Source: Cheiracanthium punctorium
Lineage: Eukaryota; Arthropoda; Arachnida; Araneae; Cheiracanthiidae
Length of the DNA: 64,000 nucleotides
NCBI GenBank assembly: GCA_038373885.1
Contig: JAWZYV010012512.1
Location: forward strand, 64,501-128,500
Direction: 5' to 3'
Position 1 is the stretch's first letter. Every line of letters starts with the position of its first letter. Positions 21,699-32,426 of the stretch are shown one piece after another. Made by a program: the position numbers and the translations under genes. Under the pieces are notes generated by a model, which worked only from the letters and a program-made list of their open reading frames with translations, had not been told where the DNA came from and made no database searches.

Positions 21699-23729
21699 AG
21701 TCCGGTCAATTTAGACATCCAAGGGTACAAAAATTCACACCCAGCTCGAAGTTGGAAGGATTGTTCAAAACACCATCGTAAATGAAATCTAAAAAGTCCT
21801 CATTGATCCGATACCTGGAAAAAAATTTACACGGGGTCAAAGGTCACAAAAACAGGTTTTTCATGATTTTCAACAAAACGGTAAGTTTTATCATAAAATT
21901 AGTTCAGACAGAAATTGTAGATCAGATAATTATCTATAAATAATGTCTAAATAATTTTTTCCTAAGAGCCACCGTTTCTGAGATATAAAGATTCAAAAAG
22001 TTGGAAGAGTTGTAATCGTCATAATATGCACACGTTTCCACGCCACTTTTGAAGTAGTGTACTTAGCCCGTTTTTTTAACGTGGTTTCCCGGTAGGCCTA
22101 TTCCACGGATCTGTTAATTTGAAACTATTGAATAATGAAAGATATTAGCAAGGGTTGAAAATTGATAAAAGCAGCGTAAATTTAAAAAAAAAAAAAATGT
22201 GAAATTTATTCGTCTTATTCATAATTCTCCAATACTTCTGCTTCCTCTTCTTCTTCTCTTTGTTCTTCTTCTTCATCCTGGATCAAGTAAATTGCCTCAA
22301 TAGTGATACTTCGCATGTCTCCTCGTTGGTATCAAACGAATCCTCAACTATTGGTGATTCAACATTGGAGCACGACCGGCCTTGACAATTTGTACATGCT
22401 AGAGAACAAAACAGTCCATTTTTTTTTGCAACCACATTTAGCATTACATCCCTTTTTACAGTTGTAAAAAATTGTGTTTAGCAGTTTTTCCGGCGCAGGT
22501 GGGAGTAAAGTCTGAACTGGTTCTAATGCATTGTCGACCAACTTCCAACCCCAGTCTTTTGGGTCTAGATGATAACCAAGCCACACTTGGTAATATACCC
22601 GTAAAAGATGTTGATGAGCAGACTCTGAGGTTGGAGGAAGACAAGCAAATTGCATTTGTTTTTTATTTCGAGTATTTTTAACGAAACATGCATATCAAAA
22701 CTTATCTAAGCACATAGGTTTTTTAGGAGCTCCATACACAGAGAGAAGAAAGCGAATTCTATTGGTGATAACTTCTTGTGGAGTTGAATTATTCTTTTTA
22801 AAAACTTCAGTACATTAAACTAAATCTTGTTTTTCAAACATTTTAAAAACTGTTGCTTTACCCCTCCTGAAAAATGCAGATGTCGTATCACAGCCAGTTA
22901 TTGCATGTAAAAATAGTACATGATTTTGACATTTTGCCAAAGTAGATAAACTTTTTGATGAATATATTGTCGATTGATGTTGGCATGTTGAGCTTTTCCA
23001 GGTTTTTTTTATAAAAATAGTTTTGAGTTTGATGATTGGAGTTCGATGATGAGTTCGAGCAATGAGTAATACGAGTAAGTCTACATCTTCACCTACAACA
23101 ATAGTTGTATTTGTTAAATTGAATTGCTCTACTGCTGTTTCAATTATCATTACACCAGCATCATTATTAGCTTGTTTTACCAATATATTTTCAACAGTAA
23201 ACTTTTCTTTGAACATTGAAATGAAAAGAGATTTGTTGTGAATATTTGCAAATTTCTGTTGACTGGTAGGAATTGTCATAGATTGATCAAATAAAATATC
23301 AGAAGATGAAGATGATGCTGATGGAAACCATGTTAAAAATTTAAAAAACGTGCTAAGTACACTACCTCAAAGGTAGCACGGAAACGTGTGCATATTATGA
23401 CAATTACAACTCTTTCAACTTTTTGAATTGTTATATCTCAGAAATGGTGGCTCTTAGGAAAAAAAGTATTTAGACATAGTATAGATAATTATCTGATCTA
23501 CAATTTTTGTCTGAACTAATTTTATGATAAAACTTACAGTTTTGCTGAAAATCGCAAAAAACACGTTTTTGTGACCTTTGACCCCGAGTAAATTTTTTTC
23601 CAGGTATCGGATCGATGAGGACTTTTTAGATTTCATTTACGATGGCGTTTTGAACAATCCTACCAACTTTCAGCTGGGTGTGAATTTTTGTACCTTCACT
23701 CCTATCTTTTGGTTTAATTTGACCGGACT
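21699..23729 (-). mobile_element. Transposon with 0.38 kb terminal inverted repeats
   Basis: A 2031-bp element whose left (21699-22080) and right (23342-23729) ends are long inverted repeats beginning AGTCCGGTCAA. It is flanked by a perfect 5-bp duplication CTTAT (21694-21698, 23730-23734). The empty target exists at 31800-31828, where the same sequence (CACACATAAAATGATACTTATAACAAG when reversed) is uninterrupted, so boundaries and duplication length are secure. On the minus strand it encodes a PIN-like/CXC protein (separate entry). I cannot name the superfamily. The interior is probably shortened. Confidence 0.85.
22359..23279 (-). pseudogene. PIN-like / CXC-type transposon protein, broken
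   Basis: One minus-strand frame runs from at least 23279 (earlier codons lead into the right terminal repeat) to 22359. It is interrupted by only two in-frame stops, near 22815 and 22709. The N-terminal half shows the acidic-strand motif VGEDVDLLVLLIA and later FLHAITGCDTTSAFFRRGKA, a signature I know from many uncharacterised arthropod and cnidarian transposon-linked proteins with a PIN-like nuclease fold. The C-terminal half has LPPTSESAHQHLLRVYYQ, DPKDWGWKL, APEKLL and a Cys cluster (NCKKGCNAKCGCKK), a CXC-like zinc region that is then frameshifted. The function is not established. A role in the mobility of the surrounding element is inferred from its position between the repeats. Confidence 0.7.
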
Positions 23730-23734
23730 CTTAT

Positions 23735-25012
23735 AACAAAATTCGATCATTTCGACTGAAAATTTATTCAGTCTTCATCAGTCAAAGATCTTCGTCTCAC
23801 AAAATAGTGAGAACTGAAAAAGAAAAACAAGCATGTTGCCACTTGGAAAAAAGAAAAGATGGGAAACCAGGGAGATTAAAGGAAGGGGGGGAAGGGGATG
23901 GGATAAAAAGAAAAAATTAAATAAGAACAAACGAAAATAAATAAATAAATAATAACAATAATAATAAAAAGCAAAAAAGAACACATGAACACAAACACAC
24001 AAAAAAAAGAAAAACAATAAAAAACAGAACAATCAAAAGAACAAAAAACAAAAATAAAATAAAATCGCAAATAATGTATATATATATTTTTATAAATACA
24101 CATACAGGACAGCACTTTACTTAATTTTTTTATTAACAAATATATTAAAATAATAATAAACATAAAGGAAAGACAGAAACACACACACACAAACCAACAC
24201 AAAATAAAATAGAAAGAAAGAAAGAAAATAGATTTAAAATAAAAGGAGAAAGAAAAAAAAATAAAACTGGCAACAGAAGAAATGGGGTAGTAGAGGAAGA
24301 AAGTGAATAGAACCTTACAACAACAGTTTCCAAGTAGAATGAACAAAAGGAACGGAAGAACCATCATTCACAAGACGTTCCAAGTGCTGGGTAATGGAAA
24401 TACCTTCCAAAAAATCAAGATGAGACTATGGAGTGTACAATATCTTAACCTAAGAAAACTGAAAACGATGATTAGAATTCCAACAATGTGAAGCAATAGA
24501 AGATTTGGAAAGCTCATGCTTAGAAACACCTCTCATGCTCTTTGAGCCTAAATTTGAGAGCTCTTCTGGTCTGACCAATATAGCCCAAAACACAAGATCC
24601 ACAAGGAATATAATAAACACCCCAACAGTTCTCAGTAGGAATAGGATCTTTAAGGGAATAAAATTTAAGTTTATTAACAGGTTTAAAAATGACTTTGAAA
24701 CCAAAATTTTTGAGACTGTAACAAAATCATAAGAGCTTTTAACAGTGTGAGCATTACTAGCAGTCAAAGGTGAAAGAATATGGGAGAGGAAACGTGCAAG
24801 ATTATAAGCAGTACCATTGTTAGAAACAATGGGGCAAAAGGCAAGAGAAGGTTTATGAATTTTAGGAAGGGCATAGAAACGAGCACAATTAGCAATAGAA
24901 GGAATAGCATAATGTTTAGTTTGATCATTTAAGATTACAGAGGACTTCACAGTATGTTTAATTTCAGAAAGGTGACTGTTAGTAGGATCAGAATTTAATT
25001 TAGTGTATGGAC
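23735..25012 (-). mobile_element. Penelope-like element copy 1 (internally deleted)
   Basis: Minus-strand retroelement. From 25012 downward the frame reads the start of a Penelope-type reverse transcriptase (CARFYALPKIHKPSLAF, PIVSNNGTAYNLARFLS, HTVKSSYDFV). It then jumps to the GIY-YIG endonuclease (NCWGVYYIPCGSCVLGYIGQ, TRRALKFRLKEHE), read from the complement of about 24663-24541. Most of the RT palm is deleted. Downstream lies a short C-terminal tail and a long T-rich 3' region (24300-23790) ending TTATAAG, which is split from its last 25 bp by the transposon at 21699-23729. Frameshifts are present. Open frames of Phe/Cys-rich sequence in the T-rich 3' region are not proteins. Confidence 0.85.
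24450..25010 (-). pseudogene. Penelope RT N-terminus fused to GIY-YIG endonuclease
   Basis: Coding remnant of copy 1. The RT fingers region (ALPKIHKP, IVSNNGTAYNLARFLS) is followed after a deletion by the GIY-YIG nuclease motif GVYYIPCGSCVLGYIGQTRR. The two parts are in different frames. After RLKEHERCF there is a stop, and a further frameshift leads to HELSKSSIASHCWNSNH, which is the usual end of this nuclease. In Penelope elements this endonuclease nicks the target before RT-primed synthesis. Confidence 0.85.
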
Positions 25013-26286
25013 CATAATACCCACACTGTTAAAAACTTATGATTTTGTTAACAAAGTTAAACTTCTTTCTGATACTAATTTTAAAATGCTTCCTCTTGAT
25101 GTTACTAATGTTCCTATCCAAAGTGCAATTGACTGTTTGGAAAAGCATTTATGTGAGTTTCATTATTCTTCTACTGAGATTAAAGAGTTATATCTTTAGT
25201 AAGCGTTTGTGTTAAACAAACTGCTTTCATTTTTAATGGTTCATTCTATAAAAAAACAGAGGGTCTTGCTTTGGGTAATCCTCTCTCACCTCTTTTATGT
25301 GATATTTATGGGTGATTCTCACGAAACGGGACATATCTTGGTCCTTGCTAGATTTGTAGCCTTTTTTTCATTATTTTTAAGTTTAACAAATTTTTCTTAA
25401 AGTTGAAGCTGGATTTTTTATAAAAACCACAATTTTTGGGGCATTTATGAGTTTTGTTTTACATTTTTAGCACAGTAAAATACGTTTTTGTCATTTCGGT
25501 CACGGTCACGAATCGCCGATTTCGGGAAATAATCCCGTTAAAGTATTATTTCGGCCAAAAAAATAAACATTTTTTAAATATAATTCATACTTGTGAAGTT
25601 TGTTCTCTTTAAAAACATATTTATTTATTGAGTCTAGGCGTATAAATTTTAACTAAGAGTTGAAACAATGCGGTCCCGGTATTTTTTTTGCCCGCTATTT
25701 TTAAACTATCGCATTGAAAAACCTAACGGGCAAAAATTTTCCATCTTTCTACCGCTTATTAAACATTTATTTCTCCCTCCTTTAAATTTTGAACCGTGCA
25801 GAAATGTTTATTAGATTTTTTTATATGATTTTTTTTCTGAAAAGATCGGAGGTCAAAATTCTCTGTGGACTGCAAATTCCGCAAAATGAAAGTCGCAAAC
25901 TTCCCCCTCTGGTTTTCAAGGTCGCTTCAACTGTGAGCGCGCTTCGTGGGAGGGAGGAATTTCTTCTGGCGTCCTGAAAGAGAGAGGGGAATAGAGGTGG
26001 AGATTAAGGTGACCATACGTCCTCTAAATATGAGGACAGTCCCCAAATATAGATCGTTTTTTCAATTTGTCATCAAAATTACTTTGACTTCTTGGGGACG
26101 CCAAAAGTCCCCAAATTTAAAGATTTGTACTTTTACCCTGAAAGTTTCCATTTAGTTTATTTATTTCAGGAAAAACTGAAGAAATAAAATAAAATAAAAC
26201 TACTAAAAGTGCCTTCTGCTCAGAGAAACAACAAAATTCGATCTCTGAAAAATGATTGTTAGAACACAGACAGGTAGAAGAGGAGA

Positions 26287-26590
26287 AGTCTAGCCACGTC
26301 CAGTTCCCGGAGCCTCTATGCCATCGGGTGCTTTGTTCTTTTTTTTTTTTTTTTTTTTTTTTTGCAGCGGGGAGTCCCATGTCCTTTTTTTTTTATCATT
26401 GCAGCGGGAGGATTCACATTCCAGCCTAGCCAAGTCCAATTCCTGGCAACCTCTGTATTTTATTAGGAGCTGTGTTCAATTTTTTTTTTTTTTTTTTGGT
26501 TGCAGCGGGAAATCCCGTGTCTTCTTCTTTTTTTTTTTTTTTATCATTCCAGCGGGAGGATTCACATTCCTTCCCTTTACAATCTATATT
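26287..26590 (+). repeat. T-rich tandem repeat, about 2 copies
   Basis: Two diverged copies (26287-26440 and 26441-26590) of a unit with a GCAGCGGGA..TCCC(A/G)TGTC core, long T runs and GCGGGAGGATTCACATTCC. It overlaps the Phe-rich open frames at 26318-26593 and 26472-26789, which are low-complexity artefacts. A TA microsatellite (26648-26672) follows. Confidence 0.6.
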
Positions 26591-26892
26591 TAAGGTAAAT
26601 GGCATTTCTCATTCATTGCACGGGCAATGCTGGGCCATGCTGCTAGTATATATATATATATATATATATATATTGAAACAAAAGAATTTTTTTTTATTAC
26701 TACCACTAAATTTTTATTGTGCCACCTTTTTTAAAAGATTCATTAGTACCTTCTTAAGAAATATAAATATATATATGATATATACATAACATTAGTAAAG
26801 AGTAATACTTTTTTAATTGAGATATTCTTAAATTTGAACCTATTTATTTAATTTTTTCCCAAATACTGATATTTTTATGTTTCCAAAAAAAA

Positions 26893-28220
26893 ATGTGTAA
26901 AGTAAGAACAGGCAATCCTAGAAAATCTGTAAAAAGGACAGTGAATGATCTGATACAAGTTTTAAAAAAATTACACCTGCAAAAAAAAAAAAAAGAACAA
27001 AATGAAAACTTTTGCAAGCAAACACCAAAAACTAGTAGCTTCTGGAAATCAAAACACTGCTCACCAGAATTCTAAAAAATGTATTCGGCAAAAGGAGTTA
27101 GCAGCAGAAAGGCAACGTCGGGCTAGGATGACAGAAGAAGAGCTAGATATAAAGAGACAAAAAGATAGAGAACGATATTATAAAAAAAGGGAAAAAGGAT
27201 AATTTTGCCAATAGCACAGTACAGTCCACGTGACTATAGGTTAAAAAGAAAGGAAGAGAAAAAATTCAAAGAATTATAGAACTAGAAAGGCTCTTGCAAA
27301 AAACTTAACTCCTCTGGTATCTGAAAATATGCCACAATTAAATTCCAGTAGTAATTTATTTCAAACACCACAGTCCAATTGTAGTACAATCTTAAATTGA
27401 GTGCAAGAATATAGCCAAAAGAAAAATGCAAGAAAACAAACTAATAGAAAAAAGGCAAAAGCATATTGCATAATTGAAAAGCAGAACAACACTATTAAAA
27501 AACTTCAGCGCCAACTTGAAAAATTCAAGAAGAAATATTACCGCCAAAAGAATCAATCTCTTACACTGTCACCCTCTCCTAGAAAACAGACAAACCACCT
27601 ACTGAAAAATCAAACAGTGACAAAAGAAGTTAGAAAGCAGTTAATTTATGGCTTTGCTCTCAAGAAGCAGTTAGTACACCAAGCTAAAACAGCTAAATCA
27701 GGTACCAAAAAGCAACAGATATTTAGGAAAGCAATTGGAAACAAATTTTTGAAAAAATACAGAATGCAATCTTATTTGAAAGGAGTAGTTTCACATAAAA
27801 TAAATGAAAGACTGAAGCTTAGCAATCAGGATGACATAACCAACTATGTTCGGAAAAAAAAAAAAATGTAAAATAACTGCAAGTGTAAAAAAAATCCATT
27901 GAAAATTTTCTTGAAGATGACCGAGTTAGCCGAATGTGCCCTGGCAAAAAAAGAATTTGTAAAATGTGGAAAAGAAAAAAAAGCAAAGAAGAGTACTTTT
28001 AGATACAGTGAAAAATTTGTATCAAAAATTTGTAAGAATATATGATGTGCCATTTGAACACATATTGAGTGTTTTGAAGACACCAAAACTAAAAATGCGG
28101 GGAAAGAGATTATTTTACCAATTTAATGAGCCTGTTGATGTTTTTGAATCTTACTACAATGAAGAAAATATTAATTTTGTAACTTATATGGTTTTTGTTT
28201 TAACTTATCTTAGTAGTTAA
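26893..28220 (+). pseudogene. Basic coiled-coil transposon protein, fragmented
   Basis: Three plus-strand fragments in different frames belong together. 27002-27202 has a basic Arg/Lys-rich stretch (ERQRRARMTEEELDIKRQ). 27401-27871 has a leucine-rich coiled coil (EKQNNTIKKLQRQLEKFKKK), then SPRKQTNHLLKNQ and TKEVRKQLIYGFALKKQLV. 27966-28220 starts with RRVLLDTVKNLYQKFVR. I know this layout from unnamed proteins repeated in arthropod and cnidarian genomes, but I do not know its biochemical function. At least two frameshifts and a probable C-terminal truncation are present. It is the likely mobility-related gene of the element with GGGTGATTCTC ends, by position only. Confidence 0.5.
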
Positions 28221-28884
28221 GTCTCTTTTCCATATAAAAATATGTTATTTTCATTTATTTTCCCAGAACTAATGTTGGACATCATTTCTGTCACCATATG
28301 CATCATTTCTGTCACACTAGTGCTGCAGATAATAACAAGTAAATAAAGCCAAAAGACAGCAACTTTTGTTTCATTAGATATCAAATATAATAGTTTGGAT
28401 CAAAGGAAGTAAAAAAAAAGAAGAAAAAATTGCATTGCTGTAGTAAAAATAAAATTGATTTTAATCGACTTAGTGCTTGAAAAATTGTCAAAATTTGCAT
28501 ATTTTGGTTTAATTTTTTTATTTATAGTTTAACACTATTTACAAATTTCAAACAGTTATACATTGTCATTTACTGAGTTATGTGCTTGCTGAAAAAAATA
28601 ATTTTTGTGTTTTAAATATATAAATAATACTCGAATTTTGCATTTAAAAAGGGTGACAGAAATGATGCAAAATCATACACCTTTACTTAAATTGGCAGCT
28701 AACTCAACAAAAACTTGAGTTTTAGAGTTGAAATTTTGGAAAATTATAAATTACTATATATACCTTCAGTATAAAATAATTTGGTTCAATTACTAAAAGT
28801 TTTATTTTTCAATTTTTTTTTTCCATTTTGTCCCCTTTTATGAGAATCACCCATATGCATTATTTTGAAAAGAAGCTCTTCAAG

Positions 28885-29721
28885 TAGGGAATGCAATCCC
28901 GATCCCGCGGGATCCCGTACAAATATTTGCGGGATTACAATCCTAATCCCATGGGATTGATACTGAGAAAAAAAAATTTTTAATTACAATTTCATGCCGC
29001 TTTCCTAATCAATAGACCGAAAAATTTTGAATATTCATGTCTCTTATCTAACAATAAATGAATCAATAATTACGAATTTTAATTTAAAGTTTTATTTATT
29101 TTCCAATGGAAGTCTGGATCAAAAATCTAAATCTAAGCATCGTAATCTAAATTTTTTGCAAACTTCCCAATTCCCAAATGAACCGAAATATTTCATGCTA
29201 ATTCACCTCTTAGCGAACAGTCATGCATAATTATAAAATGTTTTCATTTTAGTTTTAATTTTTTTATGTAATTCAAACTTCTAATTATTTTACTAAAATT
29301 AAATTTAGACTAGGAAATGATTCATTGGATTTGTTCGATTTTGTATATTCTTCTTTCAGCAACTAAGAAAATAGCGTAAGTATGTGAATGTATTTATAAA
29401 TTGTATTTTTCTGTAAATTCCTGATTTTTAGCAACTAACATAACTAATACTAATATATTAAGACATAACAGTATATCATTCTGAAAATCATGATCATAAT
29501 TTTCATATTTCTATAATTTATTGTATGAATTATCTCATATGATTAATTATTATTATTAAAATTAAGCTTTATGGTGCTTAAAATCTTACTTTTCTCTGTT
29601 GAAATGAAGTCCTAGCTAAATGAAATGTCAATCCCGTGGGATTACAGGATCCTGCGGATCAAGAAATCTCAATCCCGAAATCCCGCAAGACGAAAAACAG
29701 AGCGAGATTGCATTCCCCATG
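28885..29721. mobile_element. Non-autonomous transposon with GGGAATGCAATC ends
   Basis: An 837-bp element. The left end is TAGGGAATGCAATCCCGATC; the right end reversed is CATGGGGAATGCAATCTCG. The CCCGCGGGATCCCG-type palindromic subterminal sequence is present at both ends. The direct repeat TTCAAG flanks it (28879-28884, 29722-29727), and collapsing it restores the Penelope frame K-K-L-F-K-V-F-N. No coding sequence. The termini resemble hAT-type miniature elements, though the duplication seen is 6 bp. Confidence 0.7.
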
Positions 29722-30787
29722 TTCAAGGTGTTTAATTTTCTGTGCTGGGTCAGATATGTTGACGATACTTTCATTCTAGTGGATTTCAATTGCGATATTT
29801 CTAATTTGCTTTTGATTGTTATTTCTGTTAATCTGTGTATCCAGTTTACTCTGGAAGAGGGATGCAACAATTCTTTACCTTTTTTGGAAGATCTTGTTCC
29901 TAGGAATCCTGACAGTTTCTCCACTTCTGTTTTCCGCAAACCCTTTTCTATTTCTTTACCTCCTCTTGCCCTATCTAATCATCCTTACCAGCAAAAACTT
30001 TTGCTTTTTACACTTGTATGTTTCATGTTATCAAAATTTGCTCCGGCTCTTCATCTCTTAATAATGAGATGAATTACTAAAAATCCTTAGCTGTCTCTTG
30101 TGGTTTTAGCTCCTCTATTACTGATAAAGCTCTTTCTAAATTTAATAAGCCTAATACTTCTACTACTACTATTAATTTTCTACTACTACTATTAACTTTA
30201 TTTTTTGGAAGGTTTTTCCATTACCCAGCACTTGGAACATCTTGTGAATGATGGTGCTTCTGTTCCTTTTGTTCATTCTGCTTGGAATCTGTTGTTGTAA
30301 GGTTTCAGCCACTTTCTTCCTCTACTCTCCCCATTTCTTCTGCTGCTAGTTTTCTTTTTTGTTCTTTCTCCTTTCTTTTAATCTATTATTTTCTTTCTTT
30401 CTATTTTATTTTGCTTTGGTTTCTGTGTGTGTGTTTCTGTATTTCTTTTAATATTTTAATATATTTAATAATAAAAAAAATTAATTAATTGCTGTCCTGT
30501 ATGTGTATTTATGAAAAAAAATTAAATTTTTTTGTTACTTTTGTTTGTTCTGTTTTTTTCTATTTTGCGTGTGTTTGTGTACATGTGTTCTTTTTTGCTT
30601 TTTATTATTATTGTTATTATTATTTATATATGTATTTTTGGTTGTTCTCATTTTATTCTTTTTCTTATCACATCTTCTTTTTCCCTCAGTCCTATCTCCC
30701 TGGTTTCTCACCTTTTCTTTTTTCCAAGAGGCAACATGATTGTTTGTTTATCTTTTTCAGTTCCCACCATGGAGATATATTATAAGA

Positions 30788-31740
30788 GTGGACACTCTCC
30801 ATAGCTGCTATGCTGGATTTTTGGTGCCCCAAATAAGTTTCAATTGTGTAAATATTAGAAATCTAGTGACGGGCAGCAATCCTAGTGGTAAAAGAATAAA
30901 GCATTTCCCGTGCTGACTGATAACTAATTTTACTTGTTTTTAATTTTCCAACCTAGCATGTGAACGTGATTATGAACGCGAGCACCAAGTTTTAATTTTT
31001 TTTCATTTTTGTGTACGTGGTTGCCTTAGTAACAAATGAATAAAAAAGAAAAAATATTCTATCTTAAGATTATTAAAATATTAAGTTTATATTTGTTAAC
31101 AAGTGCATATATCGTGGCTGACAGAAAAGAAGTTTTTGTCTGCCACGGTATATATTTACATTAGAAAATGGCTTTGAATTCATTACTGAGTTCTTTATGT
31201 AACATGAATTTAATATTTTAATATGAGTTTTTAGCAGCAATTTAAAGCTGTGTTAAAATTTGTCATAGCATGAAATAAATGTAAATACTGCTTGTTTGAG
31301 TGTGATCGTCATTATAAATAAACACATTTTAAATATTGCATTCACACATACTACATTCTTCTAAATTTACTAATATTTCTTAAAATAAAGCTTTTGGGCA
31401 AAATAATAACATGACATTACTTTGCTTCGAAACTATTGCCTCCATTAGTTATGAAATAGTATTTTAGGACAATTATGTAATTAAAACGCATCTGAAGACA
31501 GAAATTATTACATATCTTGTTACATATCAAGTCTATGCACTTAATTTTTTGAAGTTCTGCTAATTCAATGATCTCCATTTACTTCACCTCGATGGAAATA
31601 TAAACAACTAGAGATGCACAGAAGCAGGAGATGTGCAGTTACCCAGTGTTCATTGCGCCATCTGTTTGCAACAATGGCATTATCCTGCTTTCTAAGAGAA
31701 GTGCCCTCCTATAAATTTAACTTCATGGTTCCAACTGGTT
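30788..31740. other. Intron DNA with one strong hairpin
   Basis: No gene recognised. At 31107-31155 ATATATCGTGGCTGACAGAAAA pairs with TTTTGTCTGCCACGGTATATAT around a short loop, an imperfect stem of about 20 bp. The remainder is AT-rich with no motif I can support. Confidence 0.45.
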
Positions 31741-31828
31741 AGTGAGACGAAGGGCTTTGAACAGATGAGGACTGAATAAATTGTCAGTCAAAACAATCAT
31801 ATCTTGTTATAAGTATCATTTTATGTGT
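31741..31828 (+). repeat. Penelope 3' tail fragment (empty site)
   Basis: GTGAGACGAAG...GATGAGGACTGAATAAATTGTCAGTC...TTGTTATAAGTATCATTTTATGTGTG matches the end of Penelope copy 1 (complement of 23806-23730 joined to 21698-21674). Here the tail is not interrupted by the AGTCCGG-ended transposon, so it documents the empty target site. Confidence 0.75.
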
Positions 31829-31978
31829 GTTTTGTCCAACAAAAGAAAAACTGCAAAAATCAAAAATAAAGAAAAGTCCAGAGGATTCCAGATTTTGAGC
31901 TTTTTACTGGACTTAATATGCAATAAATAAACAATAAATCAATTTTTGTAACATGGTGAAATAATTACTTTGACTTAC

Positions 31979-32053
31979 TTGAGCCATAAAAAAAGTTTCC
32001 AAAATATGCTGTAATAAAGCCATACATTGACAGCAAAAATAAGAATGCTTTAC
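31979..32053 (-). CDS. TM7SF3: TM7SF3-like gene, exon d (transmembrane helix 1)
   Basis: A 75-nt minus-strand exon from 32053 to 31979 between acceptor TGTAGAAG and donor GTAAGT. It enters and leaves in phase 1, so it joins exon c (…DFS plus T) as CKAFLFLLSMYGFITAYFGN and continues FFYGS into exon e. The peptide is the first hydrophobic helix of the C-terminal membrane bundle, right after the conserved Cys-containing end of the luminal half. An alternative acceptor three bases upstream would create a stop codon, which supports the boundary chosen. Confidence 0.75.
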
Positions 32054-32239
32054 CTTCTACAGAATCTAAATCAAAATATAATGTATATAACTGCATTAAT
32101 AAAGCTAAATTATAACAAAATTTATAGTATTTATAAAATGAACATGAATAAAAGTTATTACTTTAATTATGAAAGTAAACAATGAAACTTTAAGAAAACT
32201 CATAAAATTGGAGGGAAAAAAAAACCAATTATAACTCAC

Positions 32240-32426
32240 AAGAGAAATCACAACCATGTTCTGTAAAAATTGCACTTCCACAACCATATGATGACACAGG
32301 AACATAAAGTGCTTCTTTAACAACTCCATTAACTGTATATTTAGCAATGACATTAAAGATTACGCCAATGTTTGGGTACATCAGAAATGAAAATCTTGTA
32401 TCAGGATGTATTGAATATGACGGCAC
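32240..32426 (-). CDS. TM7SF3: TM7SF3-like gene, exon c
   Basis: A 187-nt exon on the minus strand (32426 to 32240), acceptor TTATAATTTTAG, donor GTGAGT; phase 0 in, phase 1 out. It encodes VPSYSIHPDTRFSF, then PNIGVIFNVIAKYTVNG, then YVPVSSYGCGSAIFTEHGCD. In TM7SF3 the luminal half ends with this pattern: a G-V-I-Y/F-N-V-I strand, and Tyr-x-Cys followed by a second Cys before helix 1. The short open frame of 32229-32426 is this exon read through its donor. The intron to exon d is 186 bp, and the intron upstream is 17.5 kb. Confidence 0.8.

Larger units (their letters stand above)
25310..28852 (+). mobile_element. Transposon with GGGTGATTCTC termini
   Basis: A 3.54 kb element with termini GGGTGATTCTCACGAAACGGGACA (left) and the reverse of GGGTGATTCTCATAAAAGGGGACA (right). 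A 2-bp duplication AT (25308-25309, 28853-28854) gives the Penelope reading DIYMHYFEKK when collapsed; TA with one more terminal base is the alternative. Inside are a broken coiled-coil protein (26900-28220) and T-rich tandem repeats. I do not recognise the superfamily. Confidence 0.7.
25013..30160 (+). pseudogene. Penelope reverse transcriptase, split by two insertions
   Basis: Read across the insertions, the RT shows LPLDVTNVPIQSAI, KQTAFIFNGSFYKKTEGLALG, then GNPLSPLLCDIY interrupted at the first insertion, YFEKKLFK interrupted at the second, and VFNFLCWVRYVDDTFILVD with the catalytic YVDD. It continues through the thumb-like region NSLPFLEDLV and ends LAVSCGFSSSITDKALSKFN. Joining across both insertions after removing one copy of each duplication restores the expected frame. 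Other frameshifts (near 25035 and 25197) and stops make it inactive. Confidence 0.85.
25013..30787 (+). mobile_element. Penelope-like element copy 2, twice interrupted
   Basis: Plus-strand partner of copy 1, arranged head to head with it; the junction is near 25012. RT sequence runs 25013-25309, 28855-28884 and 29728-30160, broken by transposons at 25310-28852 and 28885-29721. The 3' part (30183-30787) is collinear with the T-rich 3' region of copy 1 and ends TTATAAG. The GIY-YIG domain present in copy 1 is deleted here near 30180, so the two copies together cover most of one family. Confidence 0.85.

Noticed and set aside
23778..24367. Phe/Cys-rich open frames in a T-rich stretch, also at 30282-30804
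   Set aside because: They are translations of the pyrimidine-rich 3' region of the two Penelope-like copies. The residues follow base composition, not protein constraint.
26318..26789. Phe-rich open frames
   Set aside because: Produced by long T runs in a tandem repeat.
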